From NCBI GenBank assembly GCA_017418975.1, contig JAFOMG010000002.1, positions 62,001-126,000 on the forward strand: a stretch of DNA of 64,000 bases. The letters are read 5' to 3'. Positions within the stretch are counted from its first letter, which is position 1. Every line of letters begins with the position of its first letter. The stretch is from Sphingomonas sp. (GTDB taxonomy: Bacteria > Pseudomonadota > Alphaproteobacteria > Sphingomonadales > Sphingomonadaceae). The translations under genes were made by a program, and so were the position numbers. The notes beneath the pieces were generated by a model. The model had not been told where the DNA came from, ran no database searches, and worked only from the letters and a program-made list of their open reading frames with translations. This document shows, one piece after another, positions 32,929 through 40,778 of this stretch.

Positions 32929-33807
32929 TCAGCTCGGCCGGATGAGATCCGCGATCACGCACCCGGCTGCGCTCAGCGAGGACATCAGCACGAGCACGAG
33001 CAGGATCACACGCACCCGCCGCCGCTGGTGCCGTGCCGCCAGCACATTCTCCCAGTGATCGGGATCGGCGGTATTGTCGCGCCAGAGCTCGACCCGCGCC
33101 GGATCCATCTCGATTTCCAGTTCGGGCCAGATCTCGCGCACGATCAACAGCAGCTCATGCACCAGCACAGGATCGCAACGCCCCCGGCCCGATCCGGGAT
33201 AGGCCTTGGTAGTAAGCTCGACCCAGGCATGGTGATGCGCGTTGACCGGTTTGCGGACGACCTGGAGGAACCGCACCAGCCGATAGCGCCGAACCACCTC
33301 GACGATCGCGGCGTCGGTCGAGATATCGATCTCACGCGTCGCCCAGCCGAAAAACTCGGTGGCGGGAATTACCAGCCCCACCGCGAGCCGGCCCCGGTCT
33401 GCGATCAGATGCGCCACTTCCCGCTCGGCCGCGCCATAGACGCCGATGCCCGCCTCGCCCAGCTCCTCGGTGATGCCGCGCCAGCTCTCCCGCAAGGCCG
33501 CCTTGGCCTCGCGATCGAGCCACGGCTGCCCATTTCGCGCCGCCGCGTCGAACAGGGCGGCCAGCATCGCGATCCGGATGGCGTAGCCAGCGGCCGCGCC
33601 GGACGATGGCCGGGGCATCCCCTCGGCCTCGGTGCCGGGGGCCTCCCCATCGCGGGCGAGCATATAGGCCTCGCGCAGCAAGAGGAACGCGCCCGGATCG
33701 GCATCCGGGTCCAGCGCCTTCAGCCGAGCGGCATAGGCAATGCGGATCGCACGCCGGTCGGCCGTCGGCGCGATGCCGAGCGCGGCCCATATTTCGCTTT
33801 CCCCCAT
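32929..33807 (-). CDS. J-like protein with C-terminal membrane anchor (third copy)
   Basis: The protein has 292 residues from the ATG at 33807 (MGESEIWAALGIAPTADRRA). Residues 1-50 follow the J-domain pattern (helix II RIAYAARLKALDP, helix III GAFLLLREAYMLAR) but have no HPD: the loop reads LDPDADP. A ~130-residue middle domain is shared with the two genes after hscC: VIPATEFFGWATREIDIST, VRRYRLVRFLQVV and HHHAWVELTTKA. It ends with RRRVRVILLVLVLMSSLSAA as a membrane anchor. It lies 18 kb from hscC and immediately upstream of the ECF sigma gene. The ribosome binding site is weak and an upstream start cannot be excluded. Confidence 0.8.
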   Translation of the reverse strand: MGESEIWAALGIAPTADRRAIRIAYAARLKALDPDADPGAFLLLREAYMLARDGEAPGTEAEGMPRPSSGAAAGYAIRIAMLAALFDAAARNGQPWLDREAKAALRESWRGITEELGEAGIGVYGAAEREVAHLIADRGRLAVGLVIPATEFFGWATREIDISTDAAIVEVVRRYRLVRFLQVVRKPVNAHHHAWVELTTKAYPGSGRGRCDPVLVHELLLIVREIWPELEIEMDPARVELWRDNTADPDHWENVLAARHQRRRVRVILLVLVLMSSLSAAGCVIADLIRPS

Positions 33808-33950
33808 GCCGACAGCTTCGGCGACCACCGGCACGCAGGTCAATATGACGATGCCGGCGTATGTCTGGGCGAAGGCGGTACGGGGTTGTCCGCTGCCCGG
33901 GAGGAAACGCTCCAAAGGCTGCCCGCGGCCGGCGGCGGCCCGGAACGGAG

Positions 33951-33983
33951 AAAGGCCGCCGCCCGGGATACCGGACGGCGGCC
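33951..33983 (-). terminator. Terminator of the minus-strand gene ending at 34032
   Basis: GGCCGCCG-C-CCGG (33954-33966) pairs with CCGG-A-CGGCGGCC (33971-33983) with one mismatch and a GATA loop. On the minus strand it is followed by TTTCTCC. Confidence 0.7.
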
Positions 33984-34031
33984 TCTTTCTTGCGCGTCAC
34001 GCCCGGCGCGCGAGCGCCCGGCCGCCGACAG

Positions 34032-34445
34032 TTACTTCGCGGCCGCCGCCGTCGCCTCGCCCGGAGCCAGGAACTTGATCGCGGTGCCGGTGGCGTTGGT
34101 CTTGCCCCAGCTGAGCGCGCTCACATGCGAATCGCCATATTTGGCGTTGATCACCGCATCGGCTCCCAGCTTCTCGGCCCGCTCCCAGAGTTCGCGATAG
34201 ATCTTGGTCTGCGATGCTTCCTTGCTGAAGATCGTCGCCTTGCGGACGCCGGCCTTGATCTCGCCGAGCACCTTGTAGGGCCGATCCGGGAGGTCAGTGG
34301 CGAAGACGGGGACGCCAACGTCTTCATTGACGACGACATAGTGCTTCTCGGCCTTGCCCTTGGCTTTGTCTTGCGCCGAAACCAGCGACGGCGATGCCAC
34401 CAGAACAGCCACGGCGGCAAGCGCCGCGAGACGCGTGAATTTCAT
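34032..34445 (-). CDS. Small secreted protein, distantly YbjQ-like; function unknown
   Basis: The protein has 137 residues with a signal peptide (MKFTRLAALAAVAVLVASPS...VSAQ) and AAAGGGGGG before the ATG at 34445. The mature part has an alternating beta/alpha pattern: YKVLGEIKAGVRKATIFSKE, ELWERAEKLGADAVINAKYG and GTAIKFLAPG. The LGADAVINAKY...GTAI segment recalls the YbjQ/UPF0145 family, in which a similar core carries a repeated A-D-A-V strand, but the match is weak. It lies beside, and divergent from, the two IPAGT-motif genes. Confidence 0.65.
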   Translation of the reverse strand: MKFTRLAALAAVAVLVASPSLVSAQDKAKGKAEKHYVVVNEDVGVPVFATDLPDRPYKVLGEIKAGVRKATIFSKEASQTKIYRELWERAEKLGADAVINAKYGDSHVSALSWGKTNATGTAIKFLAPGEATAAAAK

Positions 34446-34568
34446 GATTCCCCCCTTTGATGACCCGAATCCCATTCGGGCGGGGCGAACCTGCCCCAAG
34501 CGTGCGCATTCGACAAGAGCTTGCCAAATGCTTTACCGCGAGGGATATTCTCCTGAGGGGGACTTATC

Positions 34569-35165
34569 ATGATCTTTAGCCTGATGGCCTTTGCCGGGCT
34601 TTGCACCGCCGTGCAGGACGTTCCGGCAGCGGCGGCCACGCCGGCGCCGGTGGCCGCGGCGACACCCGCGCCGATGCGGGTGGCGTTGCCGCGCGACACG
34701 CCGGTCGAGCTGATCGCGACGCGCGAAGTCAGTACGGCGGACGCCAAGCCGGGCACGCCGATCAAGCTCCAGGTCCGTCGCGCCGTGCTGATCGGCGACC
34801 GGGCCGTGATCCCGGCGGGCACGCCGGCCTGGGGCGAAGTAGTGACGGCGACCGACGCCGGCGGCCTGGGCAAGTCGGGCAAGATGACCGCCCGGCTGAA
34901 GCATATCCAGCTCGGCGAAGTGACGATCCCGATCGACGGCGAGATCAGCAGCAAGGGCCGCACGGGCTCGGTGGCCGGCGCGGTGCTCACCGGTGGCCTG
35001 GTGGGCCTGTTCCATCGCGGCAACAACGCCAAGATCAAGGCCGGCGAGATCGTCAGCAGCTTCGTAACCGAAGATATCGTCCTCGATTTCTCCGGCACCG
35101 CGGTGAAGCGCGCGCCGGCGACCGAAACCGTCGCGACGCCGCCCGCGCCGGTGGCAGGCACGTGA
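34569..35165 (+). CDS. Secreted beta-rich protein with IPAGT motif (first of a tandem pair)
   Basis: The protein has 198 residues, begins with a short hydrophobic signal (MIFSLMAFAGLCTAV) and an Ala/Pro linker, and is preceded by GAGGGGG. The domain (about 35-165) contains VALPRDTPVELIATREVSTA, GDRAVIPAGTPAWGEVVTAT, GGLGKSGKMTARLKHIQLGE and GSVAGAVLTGGLVGLFHRG. The next gene repeats this order, so the two are tandem paralogues. The pattern recalls the beta-barrel of TrbI/VirB10-like proteins (VxxGTxxxG...), but no transfer system is nearby. The stop TGA shares its A with the ATG of the next gene. Confidence 0.7.
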   Translation: MIFSLMAFAGLCTAVQDVPAAAATPAPVAAATPAPMRVALPRDTPVELIATREVSTADAKPGTPIKLQVRRAVLIGDRAVIPAGTPAWGEVVTATDAGGLGKSGKMTARLKHIQLGEVTIPIDGEISSKGRTGSVAGAVLTGGLVGLFHRGNNAKIKAGEIVSSFVTEDIVLDFSGTAVKRAPATETVATPPAPVAGT

Positions 35166-35650
35166 TGATCGCTGCCGCGCTTCTGCTGCTCGGGGCAGCG
35201 CCTCTCGCCACGTGCGAGCGAGACCTCGTGCTGGCCGAAGGCACGACGATCATGCTGCACACTGGCCAGCGCCTGTCGAGCAAGTATGCCGCAACCGGCG
35301 ATATGGTGGCGCTTGCCGTGGCCGAGGATGTGAAGATCGACGGCCTTGTCGCGATTCCGGCAGGTACGCTCGCCATGGGGCAGATCACCGAAGCCAGCGG
35401 CACGGGCGGGCTCGGTGCCGCGGGCCGGCTGATGCTCCGCCCCCTTTATTTGGTGCTGAGCGAGACGATCGTCCGGCTCGACGGGCAATCGCGGCGCAAC
35501 GGCACCCTCCCGGTGGCTACCGCGCTGGGCATGGTCGCCGTGAGCGGATTGTTCAGCGGACGGACCGCGGAGATCCCGAGCGGGACGCCGCTGGAATCGG
35601 CGGTCCGGCGCACGGTCACGCTGCGCGTGACGCTGCGCGACGGCTGCTGA
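35165..35650 (+). CDS. Secreted beta-rich protein with IPAGT motif (second of a tandem pair)
   Basis: This 161-residue protein begins MIAAALLLLGAAPLATCERD; a Cys at residue 17 after a hydrophobic stretch could be a lipoprotein site, though the -3 position (LAT-C) is only partly lipobox-like. Motifs align with the upstream gene: EGTTIMLHTGQRLSSKYAAT, VKIDGLVAIPAGTLAMGQIT, GTGGLGAAGRLMLRP and VATALGMVAVSGLFSGR. It starts at 35165, overlapping the upstream stop by one base (TGATG), so translation is coupled. The function is unknown; co-expression suggests a complex or shared envelope role. Confidence 0.7.
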   Translation: MIAAALLLLGAAPLATCERDLVLAEGTTIMLHTGQRLSSKYAATGDMVALAVAEDVKIDGLVAIPAGTLAMGQITEASGTGGLGAAGRLMLRPLYLVLSETIVRLDGQSRRNGTLPVATALGMVAVSGLFSGRTAEIPSGTPLESAVRRTVTLRVTLRDGC

Positions 35651-35692
35651 ATCCCTGCATCCGGAGGCCGAAGCGAAATTTTTTCGCTCCCC

Positions 35693-35722
35693 TGTCGATT
35701 TCCCCGCGCTTCGTTCGTCGTC
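35693..35722 (+). promoter_or_regulatory. ECF42-type promoter 1
   Basis: TGTCGA (35693-35698), 17 bases, then CGTCGTC (35716-35722). The same two boxes with the same spacing occur before the second DGPF gene. The ECF42 sigma group is reported to use a TGTCGA -35 and a CGTC-like -10, and an ECF42 sigma gene follows 1 kb downstream. Confidence 0.75.
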
Positions 35723-35763
35723 AGGATAGGAAGCGATGGCGCTTCGATCCGAGGAGATGAACG

Positions 35764-36189
35764 ATGCGTGTGCTGGTGTTCGTGAAAGCGAGCGAGGATA
35801 GCGAGAACAGCGTCCCCCCCACGCCCGAGGCATGGGCGGCGATGGACGCATTCACCGAGGAGCTGGTCCAGGCCGGCGTCTTCGTCGCCGCCGCGGGGCT
35901 CAAGCCCAGCGTCGAGGGCAAGCGCATCATCTATCAGGGTGCGGATCGCCGGGTGATCGACGGGCCGTTCGCCGAAGCCCGCGAGCTGGTCGCCGGCTTC
36001 TCGATCTGGGAAGTCAAGGACATGGACGAAGCGGTGGCCTGGGCCAAGCGCTGCCCCAATCCGATGTCGGGCACCAGCGAAGTCGAGATCCGTCCCTTCT
36101 TCGAGGCGGCGGACCTGGCGGAGTTCCTGACCGAGGACGAACTATCGGCACCGCGCGAAGGCACGCGCGGCAAGCTCGGCGTCGCCTGA
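35764..36189 (+). CDS. DGPF/YCII-domain protein
   Basis: This 141-residue cytoplasmic protein has a ferredoxin-like YCII fold with the namesake motif RRVIDGPFAEARELVAGFSI (about 59-78) and the closing EVEIRPFFEAADLAEFL. DGPF proteins are the usual targets and neighbours of ECF42 sigma factors; their biochemical activity is unknown, though YCII relatives act as small dimeric enzymes. The ATG at 35764 follows GAGGAGATGAACG. It is about 60% like the next gene by eye (VKDMDEAVAWAKRCPNPMSG versus VKDMDEAVEWVKRCPNPMFG), so a tandem duplication is likely. Confidence 0.92.
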   Translation: MRVLVFVKASEDSENSVPPTPEAWAAMDAFTEELVQAGVFVAAAGLKPSVEGKRIIYQGADRRVIDGPFAEARELVAGFSIWEVKDMDEAVAWAKRCPNPMSGTSEVEIRPFFEAADLAEFLTEDELSAPREGTRGKLGVA

Positions 36190-36216
36190 GGCGCACGAGA
36201 AAATAATTTCATTCCC

Positions 36217-36246
36217 TGTCGATTCCGCCAGTCGCGGATCGTCGTC
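36217..36246 (+). promoter_or_regulatory. ECF42-type promoter 2
   Basis: TGTCGA (36217-36222), 17 bases, then CGTCGTC (36240-36246). The similarity with promoter 1 covers the two boxes and the GTCAGGATA that follows, while the spacer differs, which is what selection on a promoter predicts. Confidence 0.75.
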
Positions 36247-36292
36247 AGGATACGAGGCGATGGTGCCTCGAAGAACCCCTGGGAGAATAACG

Positions 36293-36715
36293 ATGCGTGT
36301 GATGGTTCTGGTGAAGGCGACCGAGGACAGCGAAAAGGGCGTGATGCCCACCACCGAGCTGCTCGACGCGATGATGAAGTATAATGAGGAGCTGGTGAAG
36401 GCCGGCATCATGACCGGCGGCGACGGGCTCAAGCCCAGTTCCGCCGGCAAGCGGGTGGCGTTCGACGGGCCCGGCCGCACCGTGATCGACGGCCCCTTCG
36501 CCGAGACCCGCGAGCTCGTCGCCGGCTATTGGCTGTGGGAAGTCAAGGACATGGACGAAGCGGTCGAATGGGTGAAACGCTGCCCCAATCCCATGTTCGG
36601 GCCGAGCGAGATCGAAATCCGCCCCTTCTTCGAGATGGAGGATTTCGCCGAGATCGTCACGCCCGAGATCGCGGAGCGCGAAGCCCGGCTGCGCGCCGGA
36701 GCCGAAAGCCGCTGA
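36293..36715 (+). CDS. DGPF/YCII-domain protein (second copy)
   Basis: This 140-residue paralogue of the preceding gene carries RTVIDGPFAETRELVAGYWL and VKDMDEAVEWVKRCPNPMFG, and ends EIEIRPFFEMEDFAEIVTPE with a charged tail. The ATG at 36293 (MRVMVLVKATEDSEKGVMP) has GGGAG before it; the in-frame extension to 36260 is not conserved in the paralogue. It lies 60 bases upstream of the ECF42 sigma gene, which has no promoter boxes of its own in the gap and is probably transcribed with it, giving positive feedback. Confidence 0.93.
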   Translation: MRVMVLVKATEDSEKGVMPTTELLDAMMKYNEELVKAGIMTGGDGLKPSSAGKRVAFDGPGRTVIDGPFAETRELVAGYWLWEVKDMDEAVEWVKRCPNPMFGPSEIEIRPFFEMEDFAEIVTPEIAEREARLRAGAESR

Positions 36716-36775
36716 CGCCGCACCGGTCGCCGCCCGCCGCTTGCCCTCGCCGCGCGTGAAGGTCAAACAGGCGGC

Positions 36776-38050
36776 GTGGCGGCGATCGATATCCAGCGCA
36801 CGATCGAAACGGTCTTCCGGATCGAACGGCCCCGGCTGATCGCCGGGCTCGCCCGGATGCTGCGCGATATGGGCCGGGCCGAGGAACTGGCCCAGGACGC
36901 GCTGGTGATCGCCCTCGCCGAATGGCCGGCGCGCGGCGTTCCGGACAATCCCGGCGCCTGGCTGATGGCGGCGGCCAAGCGCCGCGCGATCGACGGCCTG
37001 CGCCGCGACAAGATGCGCGCGCGCAAGCACGCGGAGATCGGCCGCGACCTGGAGACCGCGCGCGACACCAGCGTCGAGGACATGGAAGCCGCCATGGACG
37101 ACGATGTGGGCGACGAGCTGCTCGGCCTGATCTTCACCGCCTGCCACCCGGTACTCTCGCCCGATGCGCGGGCCGCACTCACGCTGCGGCTGGTCGGCGG
37201 CCTCGCCACCGACGAGATCGCCCGCGCCTTCCTCACGTCCGAGCCGACGATCGCCCAGCGCATCGTCCGCGCGAAGAGGACGATCGGCCAGGCCGGCCTT
37301 GCCTTCGAAGTGCCGCGCGGAAGCGAGCGCGCCGGCCGCCTCGCCTCGGTGCTGGAGGTGATCTACCTGATCTTCAACGAAGGCTATGCCGCCACCGCGG
37401 GCGAAGACCTGGTGCGGCCGGCGCTGTGCGGCGAGGCGCGGCGGCTCGGGCGCATCCTTGCCGGCCTGGCCCCCGACGAGCCGGAGGTGCACGGCCTGCT
37501 CGCGCTGATGGAGATCCAGTCCTCCCGCCTCGCCGCGCGCACCGCCCATGACGGATCGTTCGTGCCGCTGCCCGAGCAGAACCGCGCCCGCTGGGACCGC
37601 GGCATGATCGCGCGCGGGCTCGCCGCGCTCGACCGGGCCGAGGCGCTGGGCGGCGGCGACGGCCCCTATGCGCTGCAGGCCGCGCTGGCAGCCTGCCACG
37701 CCCGGGCGCTCACGCCGCAGGCGACCGACTGGCCGCGCATCGCCGGCCTCTACGACCGGTTGCGCCTGCGCCTCCCCTCCCCCGTCGTCGATCTCAATCG
37801 CGCGGTCGCCCATGCCATGGCCTTCGGGCCCGAGGCCGGCCTCGCCATTGCCGACCAGCTCGCCGGCGCGGCGATGCTGCGCAACTATGCCCCGCTCCCC
37901 GCCGCGCGCGGCGACTTCCTGTTCCGCGCCGGCCGGCTGGCCGAGGCGAAGGCCGAGTTCGTCCGGGCGGCATCGCTCACCCGCAACGAAGGCGAAAGGC
38001 GTTTCCTGCTCGGGCGGGCGGCCGCCTGCATGCCGGCCGATACCGCTTGA
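36776..38050 (+). CDS. ECF42-type sigma factor with C-terminal TPR-like extension
   Basis: The protein has 424 residues, more than twice a normal ECF sigma. Region 2 is RPRLIAGLARMLRDMGRAEE to AWLMAAAKRRAIDGLRRDKM; region 4 is LTLRLVGGLATDEIARAFLT with SEPTIAQRIVRAKRTI. The ~220-residue helical C-terminal extension includes VIYLIFNEGYAATAGEDLVR (the diagnostic FNEGY motif), LNRAVAHAMAFGPEAGLAIA and RGDFLFRAGRLAEAKAEFVR, repeats resembling TPRs. No anti-sigma factor is present, as is usual for ECF42; control is thought to act through the extension. The start is the GTG at 36776, with a weak ribosome binding site. Confidence 0.93.
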   Translation: MAAIDIQRTIETVFRIERPRLIAGLARMLRDMGRAEELAQDALVIALAEWPARGVPDNPGAWLMAAAKRRAIDGLRRDKMRARKHAEIGRDLETARDTSVEDMEAAMDDDVGDELLGLIFTACHPVLSPDARAALTLRLVGGLATDEIARAFLTSEPTIAQRIVRAKRTIGQAGLAFEVPRGSERAGRLASVLEVIYLIFNEGYAATAGEDLVRPALCGEARRLGRILAGLAPDEPEVHGLLALMEIQSSRLAARTAHDGSFVPLPEQNRARWDRGMIARGLAALDRAEALGGGDGPYALQAALAACHARALTPQATDWPRIAGLYDRLRLRLPSPVVDLNRAVAHAMAFGPEAGLAIADQLAGAAMLRNYAPLPAARGDFLFRAGRLAEAKAEFVRAASLTRNEGERRFLLGRAAACMPADTA

Positions 38051-38061
38051 CGGCAGCAGGG

Positions 38062-38325
38062 CTATTCCCGCTCCAGCCGCCACGCCGCGTCGAGATATCG
38101 CACCGCCGCCGCCTTGAGCGCGGGCTCCTTCTCAAAGGCCTGGGCCGGCAGGGGCGCGATGCCGAGCCCCTCCATCACCACCCAGAGCGCGAACTTGCGC
38201 GAAGGCTCCTGCTCCACGCCGAAATCGATGCGCAGCCGCTCCTCTCCGCGCGCGCGGACGGCATCGTCCAGCGCCTCGGGTTCGTCGGTGCCGAAATAAT
38301 GGTTGAGCAATGCGTCGAGGTCCAT
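38062..38325 (-). CDS. Small cytoplasmic protein, function unknown
   Basis: This 87-residue protein from the ATG at 38325 (MDLDALLNHYFGTDEPEALD) has a helix-rich, acidic sequence: DDAVRARGEERLRIDFGVEQ, ALWVVMEGLGIAPLPAQAFE and ALKAAAVRYLDAAWRLERE. It has no signal peptide or membrane segment. The start codon lies within a 15-bp perfect inverted repeat (38316-38352). It is convergent with the ECF42 sigma gene (11-base gap) and 46 bases downstream of the sulfotransferase gene on the same strand, with which it may be transcribed. Confidence 0.7.
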   Translation of the reverse strand: MDLDALLNHYFGTDEPEALDDAVRARGEERLRIDFGVEQEPSRKFALWVVMEGLGIAPLPAQAFEKEPALKAAAVRYLDAAWRLERE

Positions 38326-38352
38326 GCGCCCTACTTCGGCGCATGGACCTCG
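38316..38352. repeat. 15-bp perfect inverted repeat over a start codon
   Basis: CGAGGTCCATGCGCC (38316-38330) and GGCGCATGGACCTCG (38338-38352) are exact reverse complements separated by CTACTTC. The left arm contains the ATG of the 87-residue gene, so in its mRNA the start codon would be locked in a stem. No T-run is present, so it is not a standard terminator. Confidence 0.75.
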
Positions 38353-38371
38353 ATCTGCAAGCGGCCGGCCG

Positions 38372-39298
38372 TTACGCCGCCGCGCCGCCTGCAAGCCATG
38401 TCGCGCATTCGGCGCCGAGCTCGGCCAGCGCCATGGCCTCGTACCGGGCCATGTCCTCGGCCGTCAGCGCTCCGGGCCATCGGCCATCGATGCCCTTGTC
38501 GATGAAGGTCTCCGCGCCACCGTCCCATAGCGCGCCGCCCAGCGGGGCGAGCTGGGGGGCGTTGGCCTTCATCCAGTCGAAGCCGCAATGGCGCAGGATG
38601 CGCGGCCAGCTCGCGGGATCAACTTCGATCTCGAGGAAATCGGCGATCCGGCGGATCTCGCCCGCCAGGTCGCGCCGCAGCGCTTCGAAATGGACGAGGT
38701 GGACATTGGGCAGGTCGCGGACCATCCACCAGCTCCGCACATTCTCCCAGAAGGGCCAGAAGGGCGCGCCGTCGCCATCAAGCCATTCGCGGAAATAGGC
38801 GCCGGCATCGGGATTGGCGCGCGGCACCGGGGGGCCGATCCGGCCGGGCGTGTCGTTGAGCATCGCATGCCAGGCGTCGGTCGCGTGCAGATGATGATCG
38901 TGCAGACTCCGCGCCACGTCGCGCCCGTCGCGCGCGACATGGATATACTTGGCCCTGGGGCTGAAGCGCAGCGCATCGATCGGCAGATGCGTCTTGAGGA
39001 TGCGGCGATGCGCCTGCGCCTCCAGCATGGCGAGCCTGGCCAGCACCGGCCCAACCCGCAGATCGACCCAGGGCGAGATATCCGCGATCGAAACCTCGGG
39101 ATCCCCGTTGAACACCAGCTGCGCGACGATCTGCTGCATCCAGGTGGTGCCCGACCCGGCATAGCCGGCGACCACCACATCGTCGCCACGGAACCGCAGA
39201 TCGTTCCAGATGGTCGAGTCGAAATGATGATTGTGCAGTTCGCGCAACTTGCGCGGGAACCTCGCCGGAACGGCCTCCGGCGCGAAGGTCACGGGCAT
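38372..39298 (-). CDS. Cytosolic-type sulfotransferase
   Basis: This 308-residue PAPS-dependent sulfotransferase (Sulfotransfer_1) has the 5'-phosphosulfate loop VVVAGYAGSGTTWMQQIVAQ (about 41-60), the catalytic-region RRILKTHLPIDALRFSP and the 3'-phosphate motif KYIHVARDGRDVARSLHDHH. A C-terminal region HFEALRRDLAGEIRRIADFL matches the family. AGGAC precedes the ATG at 39298. The acceptor is unknown; bacterial members modify lipids, sugars or small phenols. The 180 bases upstream are unusually A+T-rich for this window and probably hold its promoter (TTGACC near 39355 on the minus strand). Confidence 0.93.
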   Translation of the reverse strand: MPVTFAPEAVPARFPRKLRELHNHHFDSTIWNDLRFRGDDVVVAGYAGSGTTWMQQIVAQLVFNGDPEVSIADISPWVDLRVGPVLARLAMLEAQAHRRILKTHLPIDALRFSPRAKYIHVARDGRDVARSLHDHHLHATDAWHAMLNDTPGRIGPPVPRANPDAGAYFREWLDGDGAPFWPFWENVRSWWMVRDLPNVHLVHFEALRRDLAGEIRRIADFLEIEVDPASWPRILRHCGFDWMKANAPQLAPLGGALWDGGAETFIDKGIDGRWPGALTAEDMARYEAMALAELGAECATWLAGGAAA

Positions 39299-39478
39299 TT
39301 CGCTTGTCCTACTAGAGTTGCAGGGTGGACTATGAATGCAACACACCACGGTCAATCAGCAAATCGCGCCATGCCTTACCAAGAACAACGCGAGTCATAG
39401 CCAAGTGTTATGCGATCCCGGCTCAACTAAACCTGATCTATAGATTACAATTCTTTCACCTGCGCCGGATTGCCGCCC

Positions 39479-40651
39479 TCAGAACTCCAGCGTCGTGCGC
39501 AAGGTGATCACCGTGACGCGCGGCGCATCCTCGTCACCGCCGCGATTCCAGATGAACTGCAGGTCCGGCTGCAAGGTCAGGAAACTGGTGAGCTGGTCCG
39601 AATAGGTCAACTCGATCGCATTCTCCGCCGTGGCGGTGCGGACGCCGCCGGCGCGCAGCAAATCGCGATAGCGGTCCGCGAGATAGGCCTGGTTCATACC
39701 GATCGAGAACTGGCTGTCGTCGCGGCCGGGCACGACATGGGCCACGCGCAAGCCCGCCTGCCAGCCGCCCTTGTAGGGCGTGGTCCTGCCGTCCGATATC
39801 CCGGCGCGGGCGAACAGGCTGGCGGCGAAAGGCGCGTCCCGGCCGCCCAGTGCCTTCTCGGCAATCACATAGGCCCCCCGCGCCTTGCGGCGCACCGGAT
39901 TGCCGGCATCGTCGGTATCGGCGATGTCGTCCTGTCGCCGGGTATAGCCCCAGGCGCCGAGCGCCAGCTTGTCGCCGTCCTTCTCCACCCCCGCTTCGCC
40001 GATCAGCAGCGCGCCGTGCTGGAAATCGAGCGCCGAGCCGCGATCGTCGCCCAGCGCGCCCGCCGTGGCGTTCAGCACCGCGACCCGCGCGAAGCCCACG
40101 CCGCCGAAACGCTGCTCGACGCGGATCGCCAATGCCGTGGTCGGAAAGATCGAGGGGCCGTTGGGGCCGGTAGCCGCGATCTCCGAGCCGACGCCGAAGG
40201 CCGGTGCGAGCAACAGGCCCGACGCCTCGCTGGCATAGAATTCGCTGTTGAGGTCATAGAGGCCGGCCCGCACCGTCGTCGCGGTGCCCAGCTTCTGCTC
40301 CACCCAGACCTCGAACAGGCGCAGCTTGGGCGAGGCGACTTCGATATTGTCGACGCCCTGCAGCGTGCCCGCCACATCGTTGGGCCGGCCGCCGAAATTG
40401 TTGAGCAGGCCGATATGGAAGCGCGCGCTCTTCCAGCCGACCAGCCGCGCCAGATCTCCATCCGCCTCGATGTTCAGGTCGTCGAGCCCGAAGCTGCGCA
40501 TCCGGCGGCCATCGGCGCTCACGCCCGACAGGTCGACGCGATAGGTCGCGCCGATATCCAGGGCAGGATCGCCGGCTTCCTGTGCCAGCGCCGATGTCGA
40601 AAAAAGCAATGCGAGCGCAGTCGAGCCCCCGCCAAGCGTCGTCCTACCCAT
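39479..40651 (-). CDS. OprB-type carbohydrate-selective porin
   Basis: The protein has 390 residues with a signal peptide ending ALA-QE. The barrel strands match the OprB family: GLLNNFGGRPNDVAGTLQGV, KLRLFEVWVEQKLGTATTVR, AGLYDLNSEFYASEASGLLL and the late GMNQAYLADRYRDLLRAGGV. It ends VTVITLRTTLEF with the C-terminal Phe typical of outer-membrane proteins. It probably allows sugar diffusion across the outer membrane. GGGG lies about nine bases before the ATG at 40651. No sugar transporter is adjacent. Confidence 0.9.
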   Translation of the reverse strand: MGRTTLGGGSTALALLFSTSALAQEAGDPALDIGATYRVDLSGVSADGRRMRSFGLDDLNIEADGDLARLVGWKSARFHIGLLNNFGGRPNDVAGTLQGVDNIEVASPKLRLFEVWVEQKLGTATTVRAGLYDLNSEFYASEASGLLLAPAFGVGSEIAATGPNGPSIFPTTALAIRVEQRFGGVGFARVAVLNATAGALGDDRGSALDFQHGALLIGEAGVEKDGDKLALGAWGYTRRQDDIADTDDAGNPVRRKARGAYVIAEKALGGRDAPFAASLFARAGISDGRTTPYKGGWQAGLRVAHVVPGRDDSQFSIGMNQAYLADRYRDLLRAGGVRTATAENAIELTYSDQLTSFLTLQPDLQFIWNRGGDEDAPRVTVITLRTTLEF

Positions 40652-40778
40652 GTTTCAGCCCCGCGTTGTGAAACCCCCCGGACACAATAATAGAGGGCTC
40701 CCACCGAGCCGCGGGCCGCTCCCCCTATAATTGGCTCGGAGGCGGACGCCGCGGAGGCTTCCGCGCGGGAGATTTCTC

